Shown here piece after piece: positions 26,600 to 35,457 of a stretch of DNA of 64,000 bases; position 1 is the first letter of the stretch, and every line of letters starts with the position of its first letter. Under the pieces are notes generated by a model. That model saw only the letters and a program-made list of their open reading frames with translations, was not told the origin of the DNA and made no database searches. Source of the DNA: Nocardioides marinisabuli (GTDB lineage: Bacteria; Actinomycetota; Actinomycetes; Propionibacteriales; Nocardioidaceae); assembly GCF_013466785.1 (NCBI RefSeq), contig NZ_CP059163.1:2170001-2234000 (forward strand), written 5' to 3'. The position numbers and the translations under genes were made by a program.

Positions 26600-27643
26600 A
26601 TGCGCAAGGGAATCGCAGTCATCGCCGTCGGGTCGCTGGCGGCCCTCGCCACCGCGTGCGGCGGGGCCGACGGCAGCACCGGCGAGAAGGCCCTGACCTA
26701 CGTCTCGTGGGGCGGGGCCCTGCAGGAGGCGCAGACCTCGGCCTTCCTCGACCCCTTCGCCGAGCAGGCCTCGGTCACGGTCCGCCAGGACTCGCCGACC
26801 GACTACGCCAAGCTCAAGGCGCAGGCCGAGTCCGGCTCGGTCGAGTGGGACGTGGTGCAGGTCGAGCCCTACATCGCCGAGCGCGGCTGCGAGGAGGGCT
26901 GGCTCACGCCGCTGCCCGACTCGGTGCGCTCCGAGGGCCTGATGGAGGAGTTCGCCTCCGAGTGCGCCGTGCCGGCCTTCCAGTACGCCTTCGTCATCGG
27001 CTACAACACCGACCAGTTCCCCGACGAGCACCCCACCACCTGGGGCGAGTTCTTCGACACCGAGGCCTTCCCGGGCAAGCGCGCCTTCTGGAAGTTCTCC
27101 TCCAGCGGCATCCTCGAGGCCGCGCTGATCGCCGACGGCGTCGCCCCGGACGCGCTCTACCCGCTCGACCTCGACCGGGCCTTCGCCAAGCTCGACACCA
27201 TCAAGGACGACATCGTCTTCTACGACACCGGCGAGCAGCAGACCCAGCTCGTCGCCAGCGGCGAGGTCGCCATGGTGCAGGCCTGGAACGGGCGGATGTA
27301 CGACGCCATCACCAACGACGAGCCGGTCGGCCTGGAGTGGGGCGACCACCTGGTCGTCAGCGAGACCTGGGTGGTGCCGAAGGGCGCGCCGCACGAGGCG
27401 CAGGCGATGGAGTTCCTCGAGTACGCCACCGGTGCCGAGCCGCAGGCCGCGCTGAGCAAGTACATCCCCTACTCGCCGATCAACGAGGACGCCGTCGACC
27501 AGGTCGACGCCGAGATGGCCCCGTACCTGCCCACCAGCCCCGAGAACGCCGAGCAGGTCTCGACCTCCATCGACTACTCCTGGTACGCCGAGAACTTCGA
27601 CGAGGTCAACCAGCGCTTCAACGACTGGCTGCTGACCCTCTGA
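26600..27643 (+). CDS. ABC transporter substrate-binding lipoprotein, PotD-like
   Basis: 347 residues. Signal peptide GIAVIAVGSLAALATAC with lipobox ATAC, so it is membrane-anchored outside the cell. The mature part (YVSWGGALQEAQTSAFLDPF, QVEPYIAERGCEEGW, TWGEFFDTEAFPGKRAFW) matches the spermidine/putrescine-binding (type 2 periplasmic) family. ATG 26600 has AAGGAG upstream; an in-frame start at 26543 lies in the operator. It is separated from its permeases by 4.5 kb but shares the operator type. Confidence 0.9.
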   Translation: MRKGIAVIAVGSLAALATACGGADGSTGEKALTYVSWGGALQEAQTSAFLDPFAEQASVTVRQDSPTDYAKLKAQAESGSVEWDVVQVEPYIAERGCEEGWLTPLPDSVRSEGLMEEFASECAVPAFQYAFVIGYNTDQFPDEHPTTWGEFFDTEAFPGKRAFWKFSSSGILEAALIADGVAPDALYPLDLDRAFAKLDTIKDDIVFYDTGEQQTQLVASGEVAMVQAWNGRMYDAITNDEPVGLEWGDHLVVSETWVVPKGAPHEAQAMEFLEYATGAEPQAALSKYIPYSPINEDAVDQVDAEMAPYLPTSPENAEQVSTSIDYSWYAENFDEVNQRFNDWLLTL

Positions 27644-27701
27644 GCCGGCCCGCGCCGCTCCCACCTGCCCACGCCCGCACTGCCGCGAAGGAGCAACCAC
27701 G

Positions 27702-29744
27702 GTGACCGTCCGTGCTGCCCACACCCTCTACGACGCCCGACACGTCGCGATCGTCGGCGCCTCCGCCGACCCCGCCAAGTGGGGCTACTGGCTCAGCCGC
27801 GGGGCCCTGTCCTCCGACCTCCGGGTCAGCTTGGTTAACCGGCGCACGCCGCCGGTGCTGGGCCGGGAGACCGTGGCCTCGCTGGCCGAGCTGGCCGACA
27901 CCCCCGAGCTGGTCGTGCTGGCGACCCCGCCGGCGCACTTCGAGGCCTCCCTCGACGAGGCGCTCGGGGCCGGGGCGCGGGCGGTGGTGGCCATCACCGC
28001 CGACGTCTTCGACGACGCCGTGCACCGCGAGCGGGTGGTGCGACGGGTCCGCGAGGCCGGTGCGGTGCTGCTCGGGCCCAACTGCATGGGCCTGTCCGAC
28101 ACCGCCCGGGGCCTGCACCTGATCTGGGGCGAGCTGCCGCCGGGTCCCATCGGGCTGGTCTCGCAGAGCGGCAACCTCGCCCTCGAGATCGGCGAGCTGG
28201 CGCAGGGTGCGGGGCTGGGGATCTCCCGGTTCGCCTCGGTCGGTGACCAGGCCGACCTGCGCGCCCACGACCTGGTGCCGGCCGTCGCGGCCGGCGAGCA
28301 GACCAAGGTCGTGGCGATGTACGTCGAGGACGTCGGTGACGGCGACGCCTTCGGGCAGTGCCTGGCCGAGGTGAGCGCCGCGGGCACCCCGGTGGTGGTG
28401 CTGGCCGCCGGCGGCAGCACCGCCGGCGCGCGGGCGGCGGCCTCGCACACGGGGTCGATGGTCTCGGGCGACATGGTGATGGACGCGGTGTGCCGGGCCG
28501 CCGGAGCGGTGCGGGTGCACTCGCCCGGCGAGTTGGTCGACGTCTGCAGCCTGCTCGTCGCCGACGCCGCGCGGCGCCCGCTGGGCAGGCGGGTGGGGGT
28601 GATCGCCGACGGCGGTGGCCACGGCATCGTGGCCAGCGACGCCGCCGAGCGGTACGGCTTCGAGGTGCCGGCCTTCGGCGAGGAGCTGCAGGAGCGCCTC
28701 GAGAAGCACATGCCCTCCCGGGCCTCGGCCGCCAACCCCGTCGACATGGCCGGTGGGGAGCGCGAGCTGGTCACCTTCTCCCGGCTGGTGGCCGACTGCG
28801 CCGACTCCGGCGAGGTCGACTCCATCCTGGTCTCGGGCTACCTGGGTGCCTACGGACGCGACTCCGCCGAGCGCGCCCAGGAGGAGCTGCGCACCTGCGC
28901 CGAGATCGCCGACACGGTCGCGCGCACCGGCGTCCCGGTGCTGGTGCACTCCCTGGCCGCCGACTCCGACTCCTCGGCCGACCTGCGTCGTCGCGGCGTG
29001 CCGGTCTTCGCGCGGGTCGAGCAGGCCACCCAGGCCCTGGCCCGCGTGGCCGGGCGTCGGCCGGCCGCCTGGCCCGCACGCGTCGCCCGAGACACGGTCG
29101 CCGACACCGACGCCTACACCGCCGCGCGCGGCCTGCTGGTCGACCACGGGGTCACCTTCCCCGAGGCCCGTGCCGTCGACACCGCCGAGCAGGCCGTCGA
29201 GGCCGCCGAGCAGATCGGGCACCCGGTGGTGGTCAAGATCCTCGGGGTCGACCACAAGACCGAGGTCGGCGGTGTCGGTCTCGACCTGCGCACCGCCGAC
29301 GAGGTGCACGCCTTCAGCGACGACCTCCTGCACCGGCTGCCCCGGCACCGCCTGTCCGTCGAGCAGATGGTCGACCTCGGCGCCGGGACCGAGCTGATCG
29401 TGGGGGTCCGGCAGGACCCGCGCTTCGGGACCGTCGTGCTCGTCGGCGCCGGGGGCGTGCAGGCCGAGATCCTCGAGGACCGGGTCATCGGCCTCGGCCC
29501 CGTCGACGAGGCCGGTGCGCGCGACCTGCTGCGCCGGCTCTCGATCGCACCGCTCTTCGACGGCTTCCGCGGCCGACCCGCCCTCGACCTCGCCGCCGCC
29601 GCCCACCTCGTCGCCGCGCTCTCGCAGGCCGCCGACGCGGTGCGGGACGAGGTCAGCGAGCTCGAGGTCAACCCGGTGCTGGTCACCCCGACCGGCGCCG
29701 TCGCGCTCGACGCCCACCTGGTCCGAGGAGGACACCGTGGCTGA
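27702..29744 (+). CDS. ADP-forming acyl-CoA synthetase (fused alpha/beta)
   Basis: 680 residues: CoA-binding Rossmann domain (about 8-130, VAIVGASADPAKWGYWLSRG), succinyl-CoA-ligase-like domain with the phosphohistidine region SHTGSMVSGDMVMD near residue 250, and an ATP-grasp domain (about 465-680, HPVVVKILGVDHKTEVGGV). Members activate short or aromatic acids with ATP and CoA. GTG 27702 has AAGGAG upstream. It starts the catabolic half of the cluster; the next gene overlaps its end by 8 nt. The acid activated here is not known. Confidence 0.9.
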   Translation: MTVRAAHTLYDARHVAIVGASADPAKWGYWLSRGALSSDLRVSLVNRRTPPVLGRETVASLAELADTPELVVLATPPAHFEASLDEALGAGARAVVAITADVFDDAVHRERVVRRVREAGAVLLGPNCMGLSDTARGLHLIWGELPPGPIGLVSQSGNLALEIGELAQGAGLGISRFASVGDQADLRAHDLVPAVAAGEQTKVVAMYVEDVGDGDAFGQCLAEVSAAGTPVVVLAAGGSTAGARAAASHTGSMVSGDMVMDAVCRAAGAVRVHSPGELVDVCSLLVADAARRPLGRRVGVIADGGGHGIVASDAAERYGFEVPAFGEELQERLEKHMPSRASAANPVDMAGGERELVTFSRLVADCADSGEVDSILVSGYLGAYGRDSAERAQEELRTCAEIADTVARTGVPVLVHSLAADSDSSADLRRRGVPVFARVEQATQALARVAGRRPAAWPARVARDTVADTDAYTAARGLLVDHGVTFPEARAVDTAEQAVEAAEQIGHPVVVKILGVDHKTEVGGVGLDLRTADEVHAFSDDLLHRLPRHRLSVEQMVDLGAGTELIVGVRQDPRFGTVVLVGAGGVQAEILEDRVIGLGPVDEAGARDLLRRLSIAPLFDGFRGRPALDLAAAAHLVAALSQAADAVRDEVSELEVNPVLVTPTGAVALDAHLVRGGHRG

Positions 29745-30204
29745 CTTGGCCGCCGCCGGCACGATCGGCGCACCCTTCGAGGTGCGTGTGGAGGCCGGCA
29801 AGATCCAGGAGCTCGCCCACGCCCTGGGCAGCGAGCACCCGGCGTACCGCGGCGCCGACGCCGTGGCGCCGCCGACCTTCCTGACGGTGCAGAACTTTTG
29901 GGAGAAGTGGGCCGGCCCCGCGGCCGACCCGTGGCAGGCCGTCGGGCTCGACCCCGAGCGCGAATTGCACGCCGGGCAGGAGTTCGTCTTCCACGGCCCG
30001 CCCCCGCGCGCGGGCACGGTGCTCAGCGCCCGCTCGCGCATCGAGTCGGTGCGCGCCAAGACGGGCCGCGATGGCGGGCGGATGGTCTTCGCCGTGATGG
30101 TCACCGAGTTCCGTGACGAGGGCGGCCGCCTGGTCGCCGAGGCCACCTGCACCGGGGTCGAGACCCCGCCCAGCACCCAGGACACCGACGGAGGCACGTC
30201 ATGA
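29737..30204 (+). CDS. MaoC-type N-terminal (FAS1-like) dehydratase subunit
   Basis: 155 residues of the MaoC_dehydratase_N hot-dog fold: RVEAGKIQELAHALGSEHP, APPTFLTVQNFW, and a core LHAGQEFVFHGPPPRAGTVL. In actinobacteria such proteins pair with a MaoC partner to hydrate enoyl-CoA thioesters; the partner is the next gene (4-nt overlap). GTG 29737 with GGAGG 6 nt upstream was chosen; longer frames upstream are inside the synthetase gene. Confidence 0.85.
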   Translation: MADLAAAGTIGAPFEVRVEAGKIQELAHALGSEHPAYRGADAVAPPTFLTVQNFWEKWAGPAADPWQAVGLDPERELHAGQEFVFHGPPPRAGTVLSARSRIESVRAKTGRDGGRMVFAVMVTEFRDEGGRLVAEATCTGVETPPSTQDTDGGTS

Positions 30205-30614
30205 CCGAGCTGCTCAGCGCTCCCGCGCCGACCCTGGTCGTCGTCGACCTGGCCGCCACCGTGCGCTACCAGGGCGCCTCCGGCGACTTCAACCCCCTGC
30301 ACCACGACCCGGCCTTCGCGGCCGCTGCCGGCTACGACCGGCCGGTCGCGGTCGGCATGCACCTCGCCGGGCTGATGTCGACCTGGCTGACCGGCTGGTG
30401 CGACCCCGACGACGTACGCCGCTTCGCGGTGCGCTTCCGCGCCCCGGTGCTGGTCGGCGACGCCGTACGGGTCGGCGGCGAGGTCGTCGAACGCCGGTGG
30501 GCCGAGGACGGCGAGCGGCTCGTGGTCTCGCTCTGGTGCCGCCGGGTCGACGACGAGGCCACCGCCGTGACCGGCGAGGCCGAGTGCCTGGTCACCGACG
30601 GGAGGACGTCATGA
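30201..30614 (+). CDS. MaoC-like enoyl-CoA hydratase subunit
   Basis: 137 residues, hot-dog fold, with the hydratase-2 motif GDFNPLHHDPAFAAAAGYDRP (Asp and His catalytic pair) and a following VAVGMHLAGLMSTWL. It probably forms a heterodimeric hydratase with the preceding gene. ATG 30201 overlaps that gene's stop by 4 nt, and its own end overlaps the next gene by 4 nt. Confidence 0.88.
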   Translation: MTELLSAPAPTLVVVDLAATVRYQGASGDFNPLHHDPAFAAAAGYDRPVAVGMHLAGLMSTWLTGWCDPDDVRRFAVRFRAPVLVGDAVRVGGEVVERRWAEDGERLVVSLWCRRVDDEATAVTGEAECLVTDGRTS

Positions 30615-31393
30615 GCGAGCGGACCAGGGTGCGACTGGAGGAGCACGGGCAGGTCCGCCTGCTCGTGCTCGACCGTGTCGACGCCCTCAACGCCATGGAC
30701 CGCGCCATGCTCGCCGAGCTCGCCGACGTGCTCGCCGCGGTGGAGGCCGACCGGGAGGTCCGGGCCCTCGTGGTCACCGGCAGCGGCCGCGCCTTCTGCG
30801 CCGGGGCCGACATCGCCGAGGACAACCCGCTGAGCCTCGGCGTCGACGACGCCTGGACCGTCGCCGCCCACCGGGTGGTCATGGGCCTGCACCGGCTGCG
30901 GGTGCCGACGGTGGCGGCCATCAACGGGCTCGCCACCGGCGCCGGTCTCGACCTGGCGCTGGCCTGCGACACCCGGCTGGCCGCCGCCGGCACCTGGGTG
31001 GCCGAGGGCTACGTCGACATCGGCTACAGCCCCGACGCCGGGGCGACGTACCTGCTGCCGCGGCTGGTGGGGCCCTCTCGGGCCGCCGAGATGATCCTGA
31101 CCGGGCGCCGGGTGCCGGCCGAGACCGCCGCCCAGTGGGGCCTGGTCTCCGAGGTGGTCGCCCCCGACGAGCTGCTCGAGCGCGCGCTCGGGCTCGCCGC
31201 GCAGATGGCGGCCAAGCCGCCGGTCGCCGTCGAGCTCGCCAAGCGGCTGCTGGCCACCAACACCGGCGCCACGCTCGAGGAGGCGCTGCGCAACGAGCTG
31301 GTCGCAGGCCGGGTCTGCGGCGCCACCGCGGACCACGCCGAGGCGGTGCGCGCCTGGGGCGAGCGTCGCGACCCCGTCTTCGAGGGGCGGTGA
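30611..31393 (+). CDS. crotonase-family protein with altered active site
   Basis: 260 residues: VLDRVDALNAMDRAMLAELA, GRAFCAGADI (oxyanion hole) and INGLATGAGLDLALACDTRL. The first catalytic Glu position is Asp (GAGLD), and the second Glu is missing (YVDIGYSPDAG), so it may act as an isomerase, hydrolase or dechlorinase-like enzyme rather than a simple hydratase. The next gene starts on its stop codon (GTGA overlap). It belongs to the acyl-CoA operon. Confidence 0.85.
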   Translation: MSERTRVRLEEHGQVRLLVLDRVDALNAMDRAMLAELADVLAAVEADREVRALVVTGSGRAFCAGADIAEDNPLSLGVDDAWTVAAHRVVMGLHRLRVPTVAAINGLATGAGLDLALACDTRLAAAGTWVAEGYVDIGYSPDAGATYLLPRLVGPSRAAEMILTGRRVPAETAAQWGLVSEVVAPDELLERALGLAAQMAAKPPVAVELAKRLLATNTGATLEEALRNELVAGRVCGATADHAEAVRAWGERRDPVFEGR

Positions 31394-32127
31394 GCACGAT
31401 GCTGCAGCGCACGGTCCCCTCGGCCCTGGTGACGACGCAGCGGCGCGGTGAGCTGCTCCTCGTCGGTCTCGACCGGCCGGCCAAGCTCAACGCGCTGTCC
31501 ACCGAGCTCGAGCAGGCACTGCTCGACGTGCTGGTCGCCGCGACGACCTCCGACGCCCGAGCAGTGGTCCTGCACGGCACCGGTCGGTCGTTCTGTGCCG
31601 GCGCCGACACCTCCCAGCTGGCCCGGGACCCCGCCCAGGTGGCCGCCTACTACCGCAGCTCGGGCCGGGTGCACGAGGCCCTCGCCGGTCTCGGTGTGCC
31701 CACGGTCGCCGCGCTGCACGGCCACTGCCTCGGCGGCGGCCTCGAGCTCGCCCTGGCCTGCGACCTGCGCGTCGCCGACACCACCGCCGTCCTCGGGCTG
31801 CCCGAGGTCGGCCTGGGCATCCTGCCCGGCTCCGGCGGGCTGACCCGACTGACCCGGATGCTCGGCCCCGGGCTGGCCCGGCGCCTCATCCTGCTCGGCG
31901 AGCGAATCGACGCCGAGCAGGCCGACGCCTGGGGGCTGCTCGCGGCCGTCGTGCCCGAGGGCGAGGCCCTCGCCCGGGCCTGCGAGCTCGCCGAGCGGCT
32001 CGCGGCCACCCCCCGACACGTCCACGAGTGGGCCTGCCGGGCCATCGACGCGGCCAGCGAGGCGCCGGCAGCGACCTCGTTGCTGGTCGAGCAGCTCGCC
32101 TACGCCGCCCTCAGCGACGCCCACTGA
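31390..32127 (+). CDS. enoyl-CoA hydratase
   Basis: 245 residues, canonical crotonase: FCAGADTSQLARD, LHGHCLGGGLELALACDLRV (first catalytic Glu in GGGLE) and LGLPEVGLGILPGSGGLTRL (second Glu in LPEV). Likely performs the hydration step of the beta-oxidation-like pathway. GTG 31390 overlaps the preceding stop; an internal ATG is 4 codons later. It follows a crotonase without both Glu residues, so the pair is functionally divided. Confidence 0.9.
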   Translation: MSTMLQRTVPSALVTTQRRGELLLVGLDRPAKLNALSTELEQALLDVLVAATTSDARAVVLHGTGRSFCAGADTSQLARDPAQVAAYYRSSGRVHEALAGLGVPTVAALHGHCLGGGLELALACDLRVADTTAVLGLPEVGLGILPGSGGLTRLTRMLGPGLARRLILLGERIDAEQADAWGLLAAVVPEGEALARACELAERLAATPRHVHEWACRAIDAASEAPAATSLLVEQLAYAALSDAH

Positions 32128-32162
32128 CCCCCACCGCCCACGCCACACCCAAGGAGCACCGC

Positions 32163-33329
32163 ATGCGCACCATCACCGACGGCCTCGAGCTGAGCGAGGT
32201 CCAGCAGGACCTCGTCGCCCTGGCCCGCGACTTCGCCCGCAAGGAGATCCGCCCGCGGGCCCGCGAGGTCGACGAGAACGACACCGAGTCGCCCCTCGAC
32301 CTGTGGTACAAGGCCGCCGAGCTCGGCCTCGGCGGCTACATGCTGCCCACCGAGTACGGCGGCAGCGGGATCACCGACCTGGTCACCCAGTGCCTGGTGC
32401 AGCAGGAGCTCTGCTACGGCGACATCAGCATCGGCAACTTCCTGACCTCCAGCGCCTTCTTCGCCGGACCGGTCGAGGCGCTCGGCGACGAGGAGCAGAA
32501 GAAGCGGTGGCTTGCGCCGCTGGCCGGCGAGCGCCCGCCCATCACGGCCTTGGCGGTGACCGAGCCCGGTGTCGGCTCCGACGCGGCGAGCCTGCAGACC
32601 CGCGCGGTGCGCGAGGGCGACGAGTACGTGCTGAGCGGGCAGAAGACCTGGATCTCCAACGCGCCGTACGCCGACCACATCGTCGTCTTCGCCACCGTCG
32701 ACCCGTCGCTGCGCTCGCGTGGCGTCACCGCCTTCGTTGTCGACCGCGACATGCCGGGTCTGACCATCGGGCGCCCGATGAAGAAGATGGGTCAGCGCGG
32801 CATCGTCAACGCCGAGGTCTTCCTCGACAAGGTGCGCGTGCCGGTCTCGTCGCGGCTGGGCGAGGAGGGGCAGGGCTTCTACGGGCTGATGCGCACCTTC
32901 GACGCCTCGCGGATCCTCATCGGCGCCGGTGCTACCGGTCTCTCGCGCGCCGCCCTGGACGCCAGCATCGAGTACGCGCAGCAGCGCGAGCAGTTCGGCA
33001 AGCCCATCATCGAGCACCAGGCCGTCGCCTTCCGGCTGGCCGAGATGGCCGCGCGCGTCGACTCCGCCCACATGCTCGCCATGCGCGCTGCCCGGCTCTA
33101 CGACGCCGGCATCCCGGCCGCCGCGGAGTCCGCGATCGCCAAGCTGGTCGGCTCCGAGAACGCCAGCTGGGTCGCCAACGCCGCCCTGGCCACGCACGGC
33201 GGGTGGGGCTACTCGCGGGAGTTCCTGGTGGAGAAGTGGGTGCGCGACGCCAAGCTCGAGGAGATCGAGGAGGGCACCTCCGACATCCAGAAGCTCATCA
33301 TCTCGCGGTCGCTGACGACCGCCGGCTGA
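32163..33329 (+). CDS. acyl-CoA dehydrogenase
   Basis: 388 residues, full length. ALAVTEPGVGSDAASLQTRA (FAD-binding signature 1), IIEHQAVAFRLAEMA and an end with EIEEGTSDIQKLIISRSL; the catalytic-base Glu is probably in that EEGTSDIQ segment, as in short/medium-chain enzymes. It oxidises an acyl-CoA to the 2-enoyl form with an ETF as acceptor. AAGGAGC lies 8 nt before ATG 32163. Last gene of the catabolic operon. Confidence 0.92.
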   Translation: MRTITDGLELSEVQQDLVALARDFARKEIRPRAREVDENDTESPLDLWYKAAELGLGGYMLPTEYGGSGITDLVTQCLVQQELCYGDISIGNFLTSSAFFAGPVEALGDEEQKKRWLAPLAGERPPITALAVTEPGVGSDAASLQTRAVREGDEYVLSGQKTWISNAPYADHIVVFATVDPSLRSRGVTAFVVDRDMPGLTIGRPMKKMGQRGIVNAEVFLDKVRVPVSSRLGEEGQGFYGLMRTFDASRILIGAGATGLSRAALDASIEYAQQREQFGKPIIEHQAVAFRLAEMAARVDSAHMLAMRAARLYDAGIPAAAESAIAKLVGSENASWVANAALATHGGWGYSREFLVEKWVRDAKLEEIEEGTSDIQKLIISRSLTTAG

Positions 33330-33401
33330 CCGGAGCCCACCGACCAGAGCCCATTGGCCACGGAGCAGGGCCGGTGGGCACGCCCCGGCTACAGTCGGCG
33401 C

Positions 33402-34304
33402 GTGCCCACCCCCGGTGAGATCGCCACCCACCGGTGGGACGACTGGTCGCTGGGTGACCTCCTGGAGGCCAAGGGCGATCACCGGGTCAGCCTGGTGGTG
33501 CCGGCGCGCAACGAGGAGGGCACCGTCGGGGAGGTGGTGGCGCGCACCCGCGAGGCGCTGATGGAGACCGTCGCCCTCGTCGACGAGCTGGTGGTCATCG
33601 ACTCCGACTCCACCGACACCACCTTCGCGGTCGCCACCGACGCGGGTGCGGTCGTGCACCGCTCCCGGGAGGTCCGTCCCGACCTGGGCACCCACCCCGG
33701 CAAGGGCGAGGCGATGTGGAAGTCGCTCTTCGTCACCACCGGCGACCTGATCGTCTTCATGGACGCCGACCTGCTCGACTGGGACACCCACTTCGTGCCC
33801 GGCCTGCTCGGCCCGCTGCTCACCAACGCGCAGACCTCACTGGTCAAGGGCTTCTACGAGCGGCCCGGTGCCGACGGGCTGCAGGGCGGTCGGGCCACCG
33901 AGCTCGTCGCCCGGCCCTGGCTTGCGCTGCGGCACCCCGAGCTCGCCGGGCTGGTGCAGCCGTTGGCGGGGGAGTGGGCGGTGCGCCGTTCGCTCTTCGA
34001 GTCGCTTTCGGTCCCCACCGGGTACGCCGTCGAGCTCGCCGCCCTCGTAGACACGGCCCTGTTGCACGGAGTAGAGGCGATCGCCCAGGTTGACCTCGGG
34101 CTCCGCTCGCACTCCCAGCAGCCGCTGCTCGACCTCGGGGCGATGGCCACCCAGATCCTCGCGGCGATGCTGGCGCGCGAGGACGGCGTTCCGCCCGGGG
34201 TCGATGAGGTGGCGCTGCGGCAGTTCCGCCCGGCCGAGGGAGCGATCGAGACCGTCGAGCGCGGCGTACCGACACTTGAGCGGCCGCCGGCCCGCGACGC
34301 CTGA
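33402..34304 (+). CDS. gpgS: glucosyl-3-phosphoglycerate synthase
   Basis: 300 residues of GT81 type: VSLVVPARNEEGTVGEVVAR, ELVVIDSDSTDTT, VHRSREVRPDLGTHPGKGEA, LIVFMDADLLDWDTHFVPGL (DxD) and PLAGEWAVRRSLFESLSVPT. It transfers glucose from UDP-glucose to 3-phosphoglycerate for glucosylglycerate and methylglucose lipopolysaccharide. GTG 33402 follows TACAGT (33390-33395) by 6 nt, so it is probably leaderless. Its 3' end is 3 nt from the convergent lacI-type gene. Confidence 0.93.
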   Translation: MPTPGEIATHRWDDWSLGDLLEAKGDHRVSLVVPARNEEGTVGEVVARTREALMETVALVDELVVIDSDSTDTTFAVATDAGAVVHRSREVRPDLGTHPGKGEAMWKSLFVTTGDLIVFMDADLLDWDTHFVPGLLGPLLTNAQTSLVKGFYERPGADGLQGGRATELVARPWLALRHPELAGLVQPLAGEWAVRRSLFESLSVPTGYAVELAALVDTALLHGVEAIAQVDLGLRSHSQQPLLDLGAMATQILAAMLAREDGVPPGVDEVALRQFRPAEGAIETVERGVPTLERPPARDA

Positions 34305-34307
34305 CGC

Positions 34308-35318
34308 TCAGCCGGACAGCTCGGAGCCGGAGGCAGGGCTGGTCGCGCCCAGCACCAGCTCGGGCTCGAACCACCGCGACGAGGGCTCCTCGTCGGACTC
34401 GATGAGGGCGCGGATCGACTGCGCCATCTCCTCCACCGGCTGGCGGACCGTGGTGAGGGAGGGGTGGGCCAGGGCGACGGCGCCGACCCCGTCGAAGCCG
34501 ATCACCCGGAAGTCGCCGGGTATCGAGCGGCCCTGGTGGAGCAGGTGGGAGACCACGCCCAGGGCGATGATGTCGGCGGCGGTGACGATGGTGGCGCCCT
34601 CCCAGCCGTCCGCGAGGAGCCGGGCGGCCGCCTCACGACCCCAGGCCGCCGAGAAGTCGCCCAGCAGCGTCGGGACCTCGGGGGAGAACCAGCGGCGCAC
34701 CCCGTCGAGCCGCTCGTGCGCCGACGACGAGCCCGGGGCGGCGCCCACGTAGACCACCGGCTGTGCGTCGAGGTCGACGCACTCGGTGATGTGGTCGCGC
34801 ACCAGGCGCATGCCCGCCCGGTTGCTGACCCCGACGTACGACGACGCGGTGCCCGGCACGTGCCGGTCGAGCTGGATCGTGTGCACCGCGGCGGCCGCGA
34901 TCGCGACCGAGGCCTCGCTGAGCTGCTCGTGCACCGGGATCAGCACCAGCGCGTCGACCTGGCGGCCCAGGAACGAGCGGACCCCGCGCGCCTCGGTCTC
35001 CAGCGATCCGTCGGCGCTGAAGACCAGCAGGTCGATGCCGGGGGCCGAGAAGGCCCGGGCAAGCTGCTGGGCCAGCGCCGAGAAGTACGGGTTCTCCAGG
35101 TCGGGCACGATCAGCCCGACCGTCGAGGTGCGGGTCTGGCGCAGCGCCCGGCCCACCAGGTTGACCTGGTAGTTGAGCTCGGCGGCCGCCTCGGTGACCT
35201 TGCGCTGCATCGCGGGGTCGACGGCGCGGGTGCCGCTCAGCGTGCGCGACACGGTCGCCACCGACACCCCGGCCAGGCGGGCGACGTCGGCCATCGTGGC
35301 GGAACGGTGGGCTGCCAC
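34308..35318 (-). CDS. LacI-family transcriptional regulator
   Basis: 336 residues: HTH TMADVARLAGVSVATVSRTL, hinge YQVNLVGRALRQ, then a periplasmic-binding-protein-like sensor domain (VGLIVPDLENPYFSALAQQL; IIALGVVSHLLHQGRSIPGD). Divergent from the importer operon starting at 35458; the two palindromes between them are its likely operators. The ligand is probably the sugar or ribosyl compound imported by the operon. Confidence 0.92.
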   Translation of the reverse strand: MAAHRSATMADVARLAGVSVATVSRTLSGTRAVDPAMQRKVTEAAAELNYQVNLVGRALRQTRTSTVGLIVPDLENPYFSALAQQLARAFSAPGIDLLVFSADGSLETEARGVRSFLGRQVDALVLIPVHEQLSEASVAIAAAAVHTIQLDRHVPGTASSYVGVSNRAGMRLVRDHITECVDLDAQPVVYVGAAPGSSSAHERLDGVRRWFSPEVPTLLGDFSAAWGREAAARLLADGWEGATIVTAADIIALGVVSHLLHQGRSIPGDFRVIGFDGVGAVALAHPSLTTVRQPVEEMAQSIRALIESDEEPSSRWFEPELVLGATSPASGSELSG

Positions 35319-35359
35319 GCGCGTCTCCTCCTCCGTCGCCGACCCGTCCAGGACAAGTC

Positions 35360-35373
35360 GGATATCGATTTCC
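35360..35373. promoter_or_regulatory. putative LacI-type operator a
   Basis: GGATATCGATTTCC, a 14-bp near-palindrome with TCGA centre, 42 bp upstream of the regulator's ATG. Same core (ATCGAT) and outer GG...CC as operator b at 35428. Confidence 0.7.
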
Positions 35374-35427
35374 GGACAACTATGGACGCTGAGCGGTCGA
35401 CGTGTCTAGAGTCACGGCCAACGTCTC

Positions 35428-35441
35428 GGCAATCGATTACC
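35428..35441. promoter_or_regulatory. putative LacI-type operator b
   Basis: GGCAATCGATTACC, 17 bp before the binding-protein ATG at 35458, in the place expected for a repressor of the operon. The centres of a and b are 68 bp apart. Confidence 0.72.
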
Positions 35442-35457
35442 GACGAATGAGGACACC

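Noticed and set aside
27618..30362. 914-codon open frame on the minus strand opposite the acyl-CoA synthetase and MaoC genes
   Set aside because: Low-complexity translation, overlaps four well-supported genes, typical antisense artefact of high GC.
33335..33379. GCCCACCG/CGGTGGGC stem after the acyl-CoA dehydrogenase as a terminator
   Set aside because: Only 8 bp with a 29-nt loop in very GC-rich DNA; could arise by chance and overlaps the gpgS promoter.
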